From Bryobacterales bacterium (GTDB lineage Bacteria; Acidobacteriota; Terriglobia; Bryobacterales; Bryobacteraceae), in NCBI GenBank assembly GCA_003132905.1, contig PKZC01000262.1:1-14258 (forward strand): 14,258 nucleotides of DNA, in the 5' to 3' direction. The notes under the pieces were generated by a model. That model made no database searches. It saw only the letters and a program-made list of their open reading frames with translations, and had not been told where the DNA came from. Of this stretch, positions 1 to 6,032 are shown one piece after another; positions within the stretch are counted from its first letter, which is position 1; each line of letters begins with the position of its first letter. A program made the translations under genes and the position numbers.

Positions 1-946
1 CTCCCGCTGCTCCAACCGCTCCCGTCGGTCCCGTAGCTCCTGTCGCACCCGCTGCTCCAACTGCGCCTGTCGCTCCTGCCGGTCCTTGGAGCCCCGTGGG
101 TCCTATTGGACCTTGAGCCCCTGCTGCTCCAACTGCTCCTCGCTGGCCTGTCGCGCCTGTTGCTCCCGGCGCTCCCGGCGCTCCCGGCGCTCCCGGCGCT
201 CCCGCCGCTCCCGCTGCTCCTGCTGCGCCTGCTGCTCCTGTCGATCCCTTTGCACCCGTAGCTCCTTTGTCCCCTTGGGGTCCAGTTGATCCTTCAGGCC
301 CCCCGATTCCGGTAGCGCCTGTGGCTCCGGTAGTTCCCGTGACGCCCGTGGGCCCATGCGCGCCCGTGGCTCCAACCGCTCCGCGCTGGCCGGTCGGTCC
401 CTCGGCGCCAGTGGCTCCGGTGGCGCCGGTCGCGCCAACCGCGCCGGCCACGCCCATCGTTCCCTTTGCGCCCGCAGCACCTGTCGCTCCCGTGGCTCCC
501 GGGTTCCCCTGGAGGCCAGTTAGCCCCGTCGATCCCGTTGCGCCCGTGGGTCCGGTCGGACCAGTGCTCCCGATCCCATACGGAACCGAAGCTTCCCCAA
601 CCGACTCACCACCGGAGTCCGTCACGATGACCACAATTCCGTAAACGGTTCCCGCCACTAAACCACTATTAGGAAGTACGCCGGTAATTAGACTGGAAGA
701 AGCGGAGGTGAGGGATAGTGGACTGCTGCCAAAGTATACTAGAGTTGTAGCGCCGGAATACAGGAAGTTCGACCCGCTTATGGTGAGTTGGCTGCCACTG
801 ATGGTGGCTGTACTGATATACGGCGTGGGCGGCGGGGTGGGGGTGGTGGCGGCCAGCGCGACGGCCGAAATCGCAATAGCGATAAATATCGTTCGAAGGA
901 TGGCGATTGGTTGGATCTGACTGACGATCTTATTTGCGCTGGCCAT
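1..946 (-). CDS. Secreted collagen-like (Gly-X-Y repeat) protein, 3' end outside window
   Basis: The minus frame starting at ATG 946-944 stays open to the left edge: 315 codons, stop not seen. An AAAGG Shine-Dalgarno (957-961) lies 10 nt upstream. Residues 1-32 form a signal peptide with hydrophobic core [17 protein letters not shown]. Residues about 33-122 are a Thr/Pro linker followed by a short beta-type region ([18 protein letters not shown]) resembling an IPT/TIG Ig-like fold. From about residue 124 to the edge every third residue is Gly: some 63 uninterrupted triplets, mostly [12 protein letters not shown] and GAV. No Cys is visible. Such bacterial collagen-like proteins form trimeric rods at the cell surface or in the matrix; a surface or matrix role here is inference. 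It follows the DsbA-like gene by 58 bp with a hairpin between. The many ORFs overlapping it on both strands are artefacts of the GC-rich repeat. Confidence 0.88.
   Translation of the reverse strand, partial: MASANKIVSQIQPIAILRTIFIAIAISAVALAATTPTPPPTPYISTATISGSQLTISGSNFLYSGATTLVYFGSSPLSLTSASSSLITGVLPNSGLVAGTVYGIVVIVTDSGGESVGEASVPYGIGSTGPTGPTGATGSTGLTGLQGNPGATGATGAAGAKGTMGVAGAVGATGATGATGAEGPTGQRGAVGATGAHGPTGVTGTTGATGATGIGGPEGSTGPQGDKGATGAKGSTGAAGAAGAAGAAGAPGAPGAPGAPGATGATGQRGAVGAAGAQGPIGPTGLQGPAGATGAVGAAGATGATGPTGAVGAAG
162..197. repeat. 9-bp tandem repeat inside the collagen-like gene
   Basis: The unit gctcccggc is repeated four times without mismatch, with degenerate copies on the right side. 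On the minus strand it encodes consecutive Gly-Ala-Pro triplets, followed downstream on the plus-strand axis by Gly-Ala-Ala copies. Such in-frame 9-bp units can expand or contract by slippage without breaking the frame. Confidence 0.85.
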
Positions 947-973
947 AAAGTTTGTACCTTTCAAAGAGAATTA

Positions 974-994
974 GGGAACCTCGAAGAGGTTCCC
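974..994 (-). terminator. Perfect 9-bp hairpin after the DsbA-like gene
   Basis: GGGAACCTC and GAGGTTCCC form a perfect 9-bp stem with a 3-nt loop, 10 bp after the stop of the DsbA-like gene and 27 bp before the collagen-like start. On the minus strand the following bases (taattctctttg) are only moderately T-rich. It may be a weak terminator, an attenuator or a 3'-end stabiliser between two co-oriented genes. Confidence 0.6.
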
Positions 995-1004
995 GTCGTG
1001 CGTG

Positions 1005-2024
1005 CTAATTACTCGCTTTCAGAGTGTGCTGTCCGCTGGCGGCGGCGAGTTCCAGCTCCACAACATCCCGCAAGGCTTCATATTTCATCGCGCCGGTATA
1101 GAAATGGCCGTTGATGAAAAAGCTGGGAGTTCCGCCGATGCCCAGAGTTTGCGCCTCCTCGGTTGCCTTTTGCACTTTCCCGGATTCAGCGCCGCCATCC
1201 AGGCACTTATCGAATTCCGTTGTATTCAGTCCGAGCGCTTTGGAATAATCCTTCAACTGCGCGATTTCAAGCTTGCCCGGATTTTCAAATAGCGTATTGC
1301 TGTACTCCCAGAATTTCCCCTGCTCCTTGGCGCAATTGGCGGCCTCGGCCGCCTTTTGTGCGTGACTGTGCATAGGCAGCGGGCAATCCTTGAAGACCAC
1401 CGACAGCTTTCCATCGTAATCTTTTTCCAGCTTCTTCAGCGCGGGATAGACTTGCTGGCAATAAGGGCACTCGTAGTCGGCATACTCGACCAAGGTAATC
1501 GCCGCCTGGGCGGACCCGGTCCTGGGAGCGCCATTCAGGGATACTTCCGCACCCGGGGGCAAGAACGAAGTAACGATTTTTGTTTCGCTGGCCAGCATCT
1601 TCAGATAGTCGGCGCGAGTTTTCGCCGTACGCTGTTGACGGTACTGGTCGAGAAGCTGCGACCGCATTTTCTCGTACGGCTGGTCCGTGCCCAAGATGTC
1701 ATACAGGAACTTCAGTTGCTCCTCGGTCGGATCGACCACCTTGCTCGTGATCTCGCGTTTGACCAACTCGTCGACGGTGATATGCTCGGCGGCCGCCTTC
1801 TGCGCCAGCAACTGGTCGTCGACGAAATGATTGATAGCCGATTTCTGGGTCTGGTAGTAAGTGTTCCGAGCTTGCAAAAGGCGGCTGCTCTCCTTCTGCT
1901 CGACGTCGGCCAAAGTAAACTTGTGTCCGCCTACTTCGACCACCACTTCATTTTCACTTTGCGCGCTAGCCGATACGGCTAACGCAAAAATCCCCAAGAC
2001 CAGAGGGATATTGGCTTTCAGCAT
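1005..2024 (-). CDS. Periplasmic SurA-N-like/DsbA-like thioredoxin-fold protein
   Basis: 339 aa. Residues 1-21 form a signal peptide ending ASA-Q, so the protein should be periplasmic. Residues about 27-145 are helical and charged (VVVEVGGHKFTLADVEQ, then NHFVDDQLLAQKAAAEHITV), resembling the SurA/PpiC-type N-terminal chaperone domain. Residues about 172-325 are a DsbA-like thioredoxin fold of the Thioredoxin_4/BdbD type: ITLVEYADYECPYCQQVYP carries the CPYC redox site (C186, C189), and GIGGTPSFFING carries the cis-proline loop (P300). Further cysteines are C214, C231 and C274. The family oxidises or isomerises disulfides in exported proteins; the N-terminal part may hold clients (inference). 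Start: ATG 2024, with an AAAAGGAG Shine-Dalgarno about 11 nt upstream. Neighbouring genes encode exported proteins, one with six cysteines that could be a client. Confidence 0.9.
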   Translation of the reverse strand: MLKANIPLVLGIFALAVSASAQSENEVVVEVGGHKFTLADVEQKESSRLLQARNTYYQTQKSAINHFVDDQLLAQKAAAEHITVDELVKREITSKVVDPTEEQLKFLYDILGTDQPYEKMRSQLLDQYRQQRTAKTRADYLKMLASETKIVTSFLPPGAEVSLNGAPRTGSAQAAITLVEYADYECPYCQQVYPALKKLEKDYDGKLSVVFKDCPLPMHSHAQKAAEAANCAKEQGKFWEYSNTLFENPGKLEIAQLKDYSKALGLNTTEFDKCLDGGAESGKVQKATEEAQTLGIGGTPSFFINGHFYTGAMKYEALRDVVELELAAASGQHTLKASN

Positions 2025-2166
2025 TTTGACTTTAGCTCCTTTTAAGGTTTGTAAAGATACCAGTTATGAATACCACTCGACCGAATATTATTCCCCGGCA
2101 AAAATTCGAATCGCCGGCTTGAAATTCGTTACGTAAGCAAGAGTGACCCAGATTGCATTTTGCGGC

Positions 2167-2222
2167 AAGAGGCGGTTTCTGCTTTTCGGTAACGGCAACA
2201 CTGCTTCTGTACCGCTCGTACC
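2167..2222 (-). repeat. 56-bp upstream module, copy A
   Basis: This stretch aligns without gaps to 4281-4336: 41 of 56 positions match by my count, including 19 of 20 in the aagaggc-gtttctgctttt block and most of the gtacc-ctcgtac block. Both copies lie 140-180 bp upstream of minus-strand genes with signal peptides, so a shared regulatory or small dispersed element is plausible. Strand is given for the genes it precedes. Confidence 0.55.
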
Positions 2223-2263
2223 AAACGAAAACACTGCTCCCGTACCACTCGTATCAAACGAAA
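2198..2263. repeat. Two-copy 33-bp tandem repeat
   Basis: Bases 2198-2230 and 2231-2263 are the same 33-bp unit, differing at 4 positions. Each unit contains a ctcgta core followed by tcaaacgaaa or ccaaacgaaa. The first unit overlaps the right part of the 56-bp module, so the module end has been duplicated here. Confidence 0.8.
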
Positions 2264-2443
2264 AATAGAAACCAAGGCAAGCCGTTCGATTCGGCCTGTG
2301 AATGAAAAGGGGCATTGAGAGAGGAGGGGCTATCAAAGTATTTTCAGAGGCGCAAAGCGCTGCGACGGTAAGCGAAAACATACAATGCAATTCCGGGTAC
2401 GCGGCAGGATGATTTCATGGCCGGACCGTTCAGCCTTTTCGAG

Positions 2444-3322
2444 TCACTGACCGGTACCAACTAATCGGATCTGATGCCGGCCGCTTGCGGCGTCATCCCA
2501 GAAGGAAAGGTAAGCCTTGGCCGATCCTTCAGCCAGCGGACTGAAAGTGAAGGTGATGGTGCAGCTTCCGGAGGGAGGGATTGGGTTTTCACAATTGTTG
2601 GTCTGCATGAAATTCGGGGCGTATTTGCCTTCTAAGAACGAACGCCCGATCTTCAATTCCGTCGTACCGACATTCTTCAAATTCACGGTTTGGGACGAGG
2701 TCTTACCGACTGCTGTCGGGGGGAAAGTGACGTTCCAGGGATTCGGCTGTGCAAATTGGATTGCTGCGATCCGCCATTGTTCGCCGTCCAGAGTCAAGAC
2801 TTTCGTGTAGAGGGTGTCCTGCGGCGGATCGGGTGGGAGTGGAGTGACGCGCAGGACGCCGTGCGTGACGATGACATTGCTCGAGACGGCGGTGGATTTG
2901 CGGGGAGTTTCCTGGATGGTGCGCCCGCTCGAATTCATGAAAGCAGCAGACAAAACGCGCTGCATGGTCTCCCGGCCCACTGCCAACCCGCCGGCTTCGT
3001 TCAAAATAGTTGCCCCGGGCATGTACAACCCGGCGAGCGTTTTTGCATCGCCTCGGTTATTCGCGGACACGAACGTGCTCTCGAACTGCTGCACGATGGA
3101 ATCGACCTCGGACTGCGGGAGCGGCGACGCCCCATTCTTTGGCTCGGCGGCCGCGGCGGAGCTTGTTCCTTCATTTTTTGGCGCGGCCGGAACAGCTGCT
3201 TTACCGTCGCTCTTAGCCGCGACGGACTGGTTCTGGCTGGACGTGTCTTGCGCATTGAGTATGGTTGAGAAGACAAAAGAAAACAGAGCAATGCTTAAAA
3301 TGACTTTCCTGCTTAGGTGCAT
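2444..3322 (-). CDS. Secreted NTF2-like (SnoaL/DUF4440-type) protein with C-terminal ASH domain
   Basis: 292 aa from ATG 3322, chosen because a GGAGG Shine-Dalgarno lies 7 nt upstream and a signal peptide follows directly (MHLSRKVILSIALFSFVFST, cleavage near NAQ-D24). The frame extends upstream to 3505 without a signal peptide, so that longer start is rejected. Residues 25-68 are a low-complexity Ala/Ser/Lys/Pro linker. Residues about 70-192 match the NTF2-like fold of SnoaL/DUF4440 proteins: SEVDSIVQQFESTFVSANNRGDAKTLAGLYMPGA is split as a helix then the 'D..tla.ly..dA' motif, ending VLTLDGEQWRIAAIQF. Residues about 195-292 are an ASH/choice-of-anchor-D beta sandwich (TVNLKNVGTTELKIG, then SGSCTITFTFSP, then RLVGTGQ) with two cysteines. 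Ligand or activity is unknown; an envelope or extracellular location is likely. Confidence 0.82.
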   Translation of the reverse strand: MHLSRKVILSIALFSFVFSTILNAQDTSSQNQSVAAKSDGKAAVPAAPKNEGTSSAAAAEPKNGASPLPQSEVDSIVQQFESTFVSANNRGDAKTLAGLYMPGATILNEAGGLAVGRETMQRVLSAAFMNSSGRTIQETPRKSTAVSSNVIVTHGVLRVTPLPPDPPQDTLYTKVLTLDGEQWRIAAIQFAQPNPWNVTFPPTAVGKTSSQTVNLKNVGTTELKIGRSFLEGKYAPNFMQTNNCENPIPPSGSCTITFTFSPLAEGSAKAYLSFWDDAASGRHQIRLVGTGQ

Positions 3323-3370
3323 TTGGTAGCCTCCATGGTTTGAAGTATTTGATTGCTGGACACAAAGACT

Positions 3371-3397
3371 GCCGGGCAGGATGGTATCCCGCCCGGC
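3371..3397 (-). terminator. GC-rich hairpin after the unknown secreted protein gene
   Basis: GCCGGGC pairs with GCCCGGC; after one mismatch, three more pairs close a 5-nt loop. It lies 44 bp past the stop of the 220-aa gene and 49 bp before the NTF2-like start. Minus-strand bases after the stem (agtctttgtg) give only a short T run, so it could terminate weakly or protect the 3' end. On the plus strand the stem is followed by aaaa. Confidence 0.55.
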
Positions 3398-3440
3398 AAA
3401 ATAGCTACACAAGCCGTACGATCTCAAAAAACCAAGATCA

Positions 3441-4103
3441 TTAGTCACCGGTGGGTGCGGGCGAGCCGCCTGAGTAAGGCTCCACCGGAACCGGGCACTG
3501 GCCAAAGTTACTGCCGTACAGGTAGATGAAGTGGCAGGTGTTCACGAGCGTGGACTGTTCGGAAGGGCTGAGCGGCGCTTGCGCAAAGGACGTCGTAGTC
3601 ACACCAAGCACCTGGTTAGGACCTCTAGCAAAGGGGGTCGTGGAATCAAGCCGAGTGATCCACGCGCGCAGGTCCGCGGTTGTGCTGAGGGTAGCCGATC
3701 CTGACGGGCAAGGGACCGGCCCCGCGACGACAGAGGACGAGATGATTTTAATCACCCCGTTGACCAGCCCGTTGTTGTTCAGCAGGTTGGTGACCAGATT
3801 ACTGACCTGACCCTGCACGATCTCATCCGGGGTCAACCTGACGGAGCAGCAGGCTTCAAGTTCCTCGCTCGGGTTCAGCACGTAGATGTTCGCGCAGATG
3901 CTCGCGGGGGCATTTACGCCCGGGTCGAGAATGGTGAAGCTGGCGTCCGCATTAGGGCCCCCCATTGGGCTATTCCCATAGTGGCCGTTGCCGATGTTGT
4001 AGAAGTAGCTCTGCTGATAGACATCGGTAGGATCAGTGGCCATCAGTTGAAAACTGAAGGCCAATACAGCGGTCGCTAAGACCGCATATTTTGCGTTAAA
4101 CAT
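3441..4103 (-). CDS. Secreted six-cysteine protein of unknown function
   Basis: 220 aa. I do not recognise the family. Start ATG 4103 has a GAGGAGA Shine-Dalgarno 5 nt upstream. Residues 1-22 are a signal peptide (VLATAVLAFSFQLMA). The mature part is not low-complexity: an aromatic/Gly/Asn N-terminal stretch (YQQSYFYNIGNGHYGNSPMGG), a beta-like segment with C70, an EACCSV motif (C85, C86), an Asn/Leu helix-like segment about 95-120, then VPCPSG (C132), VNTCHFIYLYG (C190) and FGQCPV (C203). Six cysteines in a secreted protein suggest up to three disulfides, fitting the DsbA-like gene two genes on. The C-terminus is Pro/Gly/Ser-rich. No membrane anchor after the signal peptide is visible, so it is probably periplasmic or extracellular. 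Confidence 0.8.
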   Translation of the reverse strand: MFNAKYAVLATAVLAFSFQLMATDPTDVYQQSYFYNIGNGHYGNSPMGGPNADASFTILDPGVNAPASICANIYVLNPSEELEACCSVRLTPDEIVQGQVSNLVTNLLNNNGLVNGVIKIISSSVVAGPVPCPSGSATLSTTADLRAWITRLDSTTPFARGPNQVLGVTTTSFAQAPLSPSEQSTLVNTCHFIYLYGSNFGQCPVPVEPYSGGSPAPTGD

Positions 4104-4280
4104 AGTTTCTCCTCGGAAGCAATTTATTGCGCCAAAGAATTATCCTTGGCGGTTCTTGCCAGCTGGCTAGACCGGCGTGGCCCGTTTGCTCAACAATCCA
4201 AAAAAGGTCGCTTTCGAATCGATCATCAGAATGAACGACTTCGGTTCTAGTAAAGAGTGAACTAGATAGCTCGTTCAAAC

Positions 4281-4336
4281 AAGAGGCCGTTTCTGCTTTT
4301 TGCAGAAGTGAGGCCTACTTTTGTACCCCTCGTACT
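4281..4336 (-). repeat. 56-bp upstream module, copy B
   Basis: This is the counterpart of 2167-2222. The left 20 bp differ at one position only; the right 16 bp keep the gtacc-ctcgtac pattern; the middle 20 bp have diverged with no change in length. It lies 178 bp upstream of the 220-aa secreted protein gene. The tandem duplication found at copy A is absent here. Confidence 0.55.
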
Positions 4337-4375
4337 ACTCGCATCCCATTACGAAGGCACGATCTATGGCTATCT

Positions 4376-4403
4376 CGGGCGCTGACGGCCTCAGATGCGC
4401 CCG
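4376..4403. other. Stacked hairpin downstream of the AraC-type gene
   Basis: CGGGCG pairs with CGCCCG, enclosing CTGA/TCAG with a 5-nt loop; three bases bulge on one side. It lies about 165 bp past the end of the AraC-type gene and has no T tract on either strand. Role unknown. Confidence 0.3.
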
Positions 4404-4568
4404 GCCTCTGGAACAGCTGTTGTTGGGAGATGCCCACCGCTTGGTAGTGATGCTCACTCGAAGGCGATTTTGGGAAGGCAAAGGCGGGGTGCGAGAGTCG
4501 AATTTGCGGAACAGGTGCTTGCCAGACCGCGCGGGAACGCAGGTCAACCCTGGAGTGAGGCCGGGTCG

Positions 4569-4979
4569 TCAGCCGGTCTGCTCATATTTCATGATTATGC
4601 CGGCGGTGATGGGGGTGCATTGCGCCCGGTATCTCGAGGGAGACAAGCCATGCCGCTGCTTGAAGGCGCGCATGAAGTGACTTCGTTCCGTAATCCCGGC
4701 CAGCGCCAGGACCTCGCTGAGCGGAAGCGTCGTGGTTCGCATTAACTGCTCCGCTTGACGGAAACGGAACTCGCGCAGAAACCGGGCGGGACTTACACCC
4801 ATTTCACGCTGAAAAAGATGAGCGAAATGGGACACCGACAAGCCTACGGTTCCGGCGAGTTCAGCGAGAGTAATGCGGCGTCGATAAGCATTAGAAATGA
4901 GGTCCACGGCAGATTGAATTCTTTGGTCACGATGCCTGTCTTGAAAGCTTGTCATTAGCACTGCGGCCTTCGATTGCAT
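4569..4979 (-). CDS. AraC-family HTH protein, DNA-binding domain only
   Basis: 136 aa, shorter than the usual ~280-300 aa because there is no N-terminal ligand domain. Residues about 20-120 form a complete AraC/XylS DNA-binding domain: the first helix-turn-helix (ITLAELAGTVGLSVSHFAHLF, about 36-57), the linker GVSPARFLREFRFRQAEQLM, and the second HTH with the family signature (AGITERSHFMRAFKQRHGLS, then PSRYR, about 93-117). The start is uncertain: ATG 4979 or ATG 4955, neither with a strong Shine-Dalgarno. As a stand-alone domain it could act constitutively or with another sensor. It lies between the secretome block and the polysaccharide operon, transcribed away from the latter, so it may regulate one or both; that is inference. 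Confidence 0.87.
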   Translation of the reverse strand: MQSKAAVLMTSFQDRHRDQRIQSAVDLISNAYRRRITLAELAGTVGLSVSHFAHLFQREMGVSPARFLREFRFRQAEQLMRTTTLPLSEVLALAGITERSHFMRAFKQRHGLSPSRYRAQCTPITAGIIMKYEQTG

Positions 4980-5013
4980 TGCGTCAGTTTACACCGGTTT
5001 GGCACCACTTACT

Positions 5014-5042
5014 ATTATTTTTTATTGCTTCTGGGGCTTCAA
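5014..5042 (-). promoter_or_regulatory. Candidate sigma70-type promoter of the AraC-type gene
   Basis: On the minus strand TTGAAG (5042-5037, 4 of 6 to the -35 consensus) is followed by a 17-bp spacer and AATAAT (5019-5014, 5 of 6 to the -10 consensus). The -10 ends 34 bp before ATG 4979. Confidence 0.4.
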
Positions 5043-5242
5043 AGCTCATAAGAAAGCCCTTGCGGAGCGGTGCGGAACGAGTTCTTGTAACCGCTTGTTA
5101 GCTTTGCAGTTGTTGGGGCCTAATAGTCCCATTGGAACTGTAGAACGTCTAGTACCAGGAGGGCTTGACTTAACTTGGCGTTCGATGCAAAAGTATTCAT
5201 TCCAGGTTAGATGGTATTCAAACTTACTGCCGCCATCTGTAA

Positions 5243-5271
5243 TTGGCAATCGCGAAGCGTACCCGGATACA
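5243..5271 (+). promoter_or_regulatory. Weak candidate promoter for the polysaccharide operon
   Basis: TTGGCA (5243-5248, 5 of 6) is separated by 17 bp from GATACA (5266-5271, only 3 of 6). It would give a leader of about 130 nt before ATG 5409. No better pair was seen in the interval. Confidence 0.22.
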
Positions 5272-5408
5272 GCCCTCTAAGGACAAACCACTTGCTAACT
5301 GTTTCATCAATTCGAAAAGAAAACGCGGGCTGTGGCAGCGCAACCTTTCCGGAATACTTAGCCGATTACAAACTTATGAAATCCGGCAGAACTTACGTGA
5401 GCGCATAG

Positions 5409-6032
5409 ATGTTATCCACCAATCGAGAGACAAGTACCGATACCAGGGCCTTCCCCGAGACGCCCAAAGATCCGTGGTTCGCCCTGCGTGTCAAGTCAAA
5501 CCACGAAAAGGCGGTTTGTTCGTATCTGGCGGTGAAGGGATTTGAGGTCTTCCTTCCGATCTGCCGGACCAGGAACCGGTGGGCCGACCGGTTCAAGTTA
5601 GTGGAGACCCCCTTATTCGGCGGATATGTCTTTTCCCGTCTCGACCGGACGCGGCCGAACGCGGTACTTTCCACGCCGGGAGTTATCCAAATCGTGGGTA
5701 CGGGGCGTAATCCGGAGCCGGTGTTGGAGGGAGAAATATCGGCCATTCGCCGGGCTGTGGACGCGAACTTCCAGCTGCGGGAATGCGATTTCTTCATGAA
5801 GGGGCAGCGTGCGACGGTTGTCAGCGGCGCTTTGTCGGGCTTGGAGGGAACGGTGGTCAGTCTGAAACAGCAATCGCGCCTGGTTCTTTCGATCTCGCTG
5901 CTGCAACGTTCGGTGGCGCTCGAAATCGATGAAAGTCTGGTGCGAATTGAGCCGGACCCCGTCATGCTGCGGCGTTCGGTACAAGCCGAGCGCGACGCTA
6001 CGGCTGGTCTGATTGGAAGGAAGGCATCATGA
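5409..6032 (+). CDS. NusG/RfaH-like specialised transcription antiterminator
   Basis: 207 aa. Residues about 22-118 are an NGN domain: WFALRVKSNHEKAVCSYLAVKGFEVFLP is the typical opening, followed by ETPLFGGYVFSRLD and the STPGVIQIVG motif. Residues about 129-183 are a KOW domain (KGQRATVVSGALSGLEGTVV, ending LVRIEP). Paralogues of this kind (RfaH, UpxY, LoaP) bind RNA polymerase and help it read through long surface-polysaccharide or metabolite operons; housekeeping nusG normally sits beside secE and ribosomal protein genes, which is not so here. The gene heads the operon and overlaps the next by ATGA, so action on this operon is a fair inference. Start ATG 5409 is fixed by an in-frame stop just upstream (5406-5408); the Shine-Dalgarno is weak. 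An N-terminal extension of about 20 aa precedes the NGN. Confidence 0.9.
   Translation: MLSTNRETSTDTRAFPETPKDPWFALRVKSNHEKAVCSYLAVKGFEVFLPICRTRNRWADRFKLVETPLFGGYVFSRLDRTRPNAVLSTPGVIQIVGTGRNPEPVLEGEISAIRRAVDANFQLRECDFFMKGQRATVVSGALSGLEGTVVSLKQQSRLVLSISLLQRSVALEIDESLVRIEPDPVMLRRSVQAERDATAGLIGRKAS

Larger units (their letters stand above)
2025..2443. other. Non-coding interval with repeats between two minus-strand genes
   Basis: About 420 bp without a credible gene. It should hold the promoter of the DsbA-like gene and the 3' end of the upstream NTF2-like gene. It contains a 33-bp tandem duplication and one copy of a 56-bp module seen again near 4281. A minus frame at 2088-2390 is open, but it needs a TTG start and resembles no family I recognise. 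An imperfect 9-bp stem (2425-2433 with 2447-2455) spans the stop codon of the upstream gene. Confidence 0.6.
4104..4568. other. Non-coding interval between AraC-type gene and secreted-protein gene
   Basis: About 465 bp with no convincing gene; plus-strand frames beginning near 4321 and 4395 overlap the AraC gene antisense and lack any family signature. It contains a second copy of the 56-bp module, a stacked hairpin at 4376-4403, and a 10-bp palindrome GCCAGCTGGC at 4158-4167 that lies about 55 bp upstream of the minus-strand start at 4103. A promoter for that gene must be here, but I see no clear -35/-10 pair. Confidence 0.5.
4980..5408. other. Divergent intergenic region ahead of the polysaccharide operon
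   Basis: About 430 bp between the AraC-type gene (minus) and the NusG-like gene (plus). It is noticeably richer in A/T than the coding regions, notably around 5008-5030. It should hold both divergent promoters and an untranslated leader for the polysaccharide operon. Short plus-strand frames (near 5211-5408 and 5243-5545) have no family features and the second overlaps the NusG-like gene, so they are not called. I found no clear ops element or long terminator hairpin by eye. Confidence 0.5.

Noticed and set aside
86..644. Open frames on both strands in the repeat region (Cys/Ser/Arg-rich and Ala-Pro-Val-rich on plus, Arg/Glu-rich on minus)
   Set aside because: They are alternate readings of the GC-rich Gly-X-Y codons; only the minus frame from 946 has a start with Shine-Dalgarno, a signal peptide and regular glycines.
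2190..2222. Possible sigma-54 promoter on the minus strand (GGTAC ... TTGC)
   Set aside because: The GG-to-GC spacing is about 16 bp instead of the required 10.
2198..2263. Possible CRISPR-like repeats
   Set aside because: Only two directly adjacent units with no spacers and several mismatches; no cas genes.
2088..2390. Minus-strand open frame of 100 codons containing an 11-residue duplicated peptide
   Set aside because: The peptide repeat only reflects the 33-bp DNA repeat, the start would be TTG, and no Shine-Dalgarno or family signature is visible.
3323..3505. N-terminal extension of the NTF2-like protein to 353 aa
   Set aside because: It would bury the signal peptide internally and cover the hairpin at 3371-3397; the GGAGG site 7 nt before ATG 3322 decides the start.
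4321..4745. Plus-strand frames starting near 4321 and 4395
   Set aside because: Their 3' halves run antisense through the AraC-type gene and no protein family features are present.
5211..5545. Short plus-strand frames in the leader of the polysaccharide operon
   Set aside because: No Shine-Dalgarno or recognisable composition; one overlaps the NusG-like gene in another frame.
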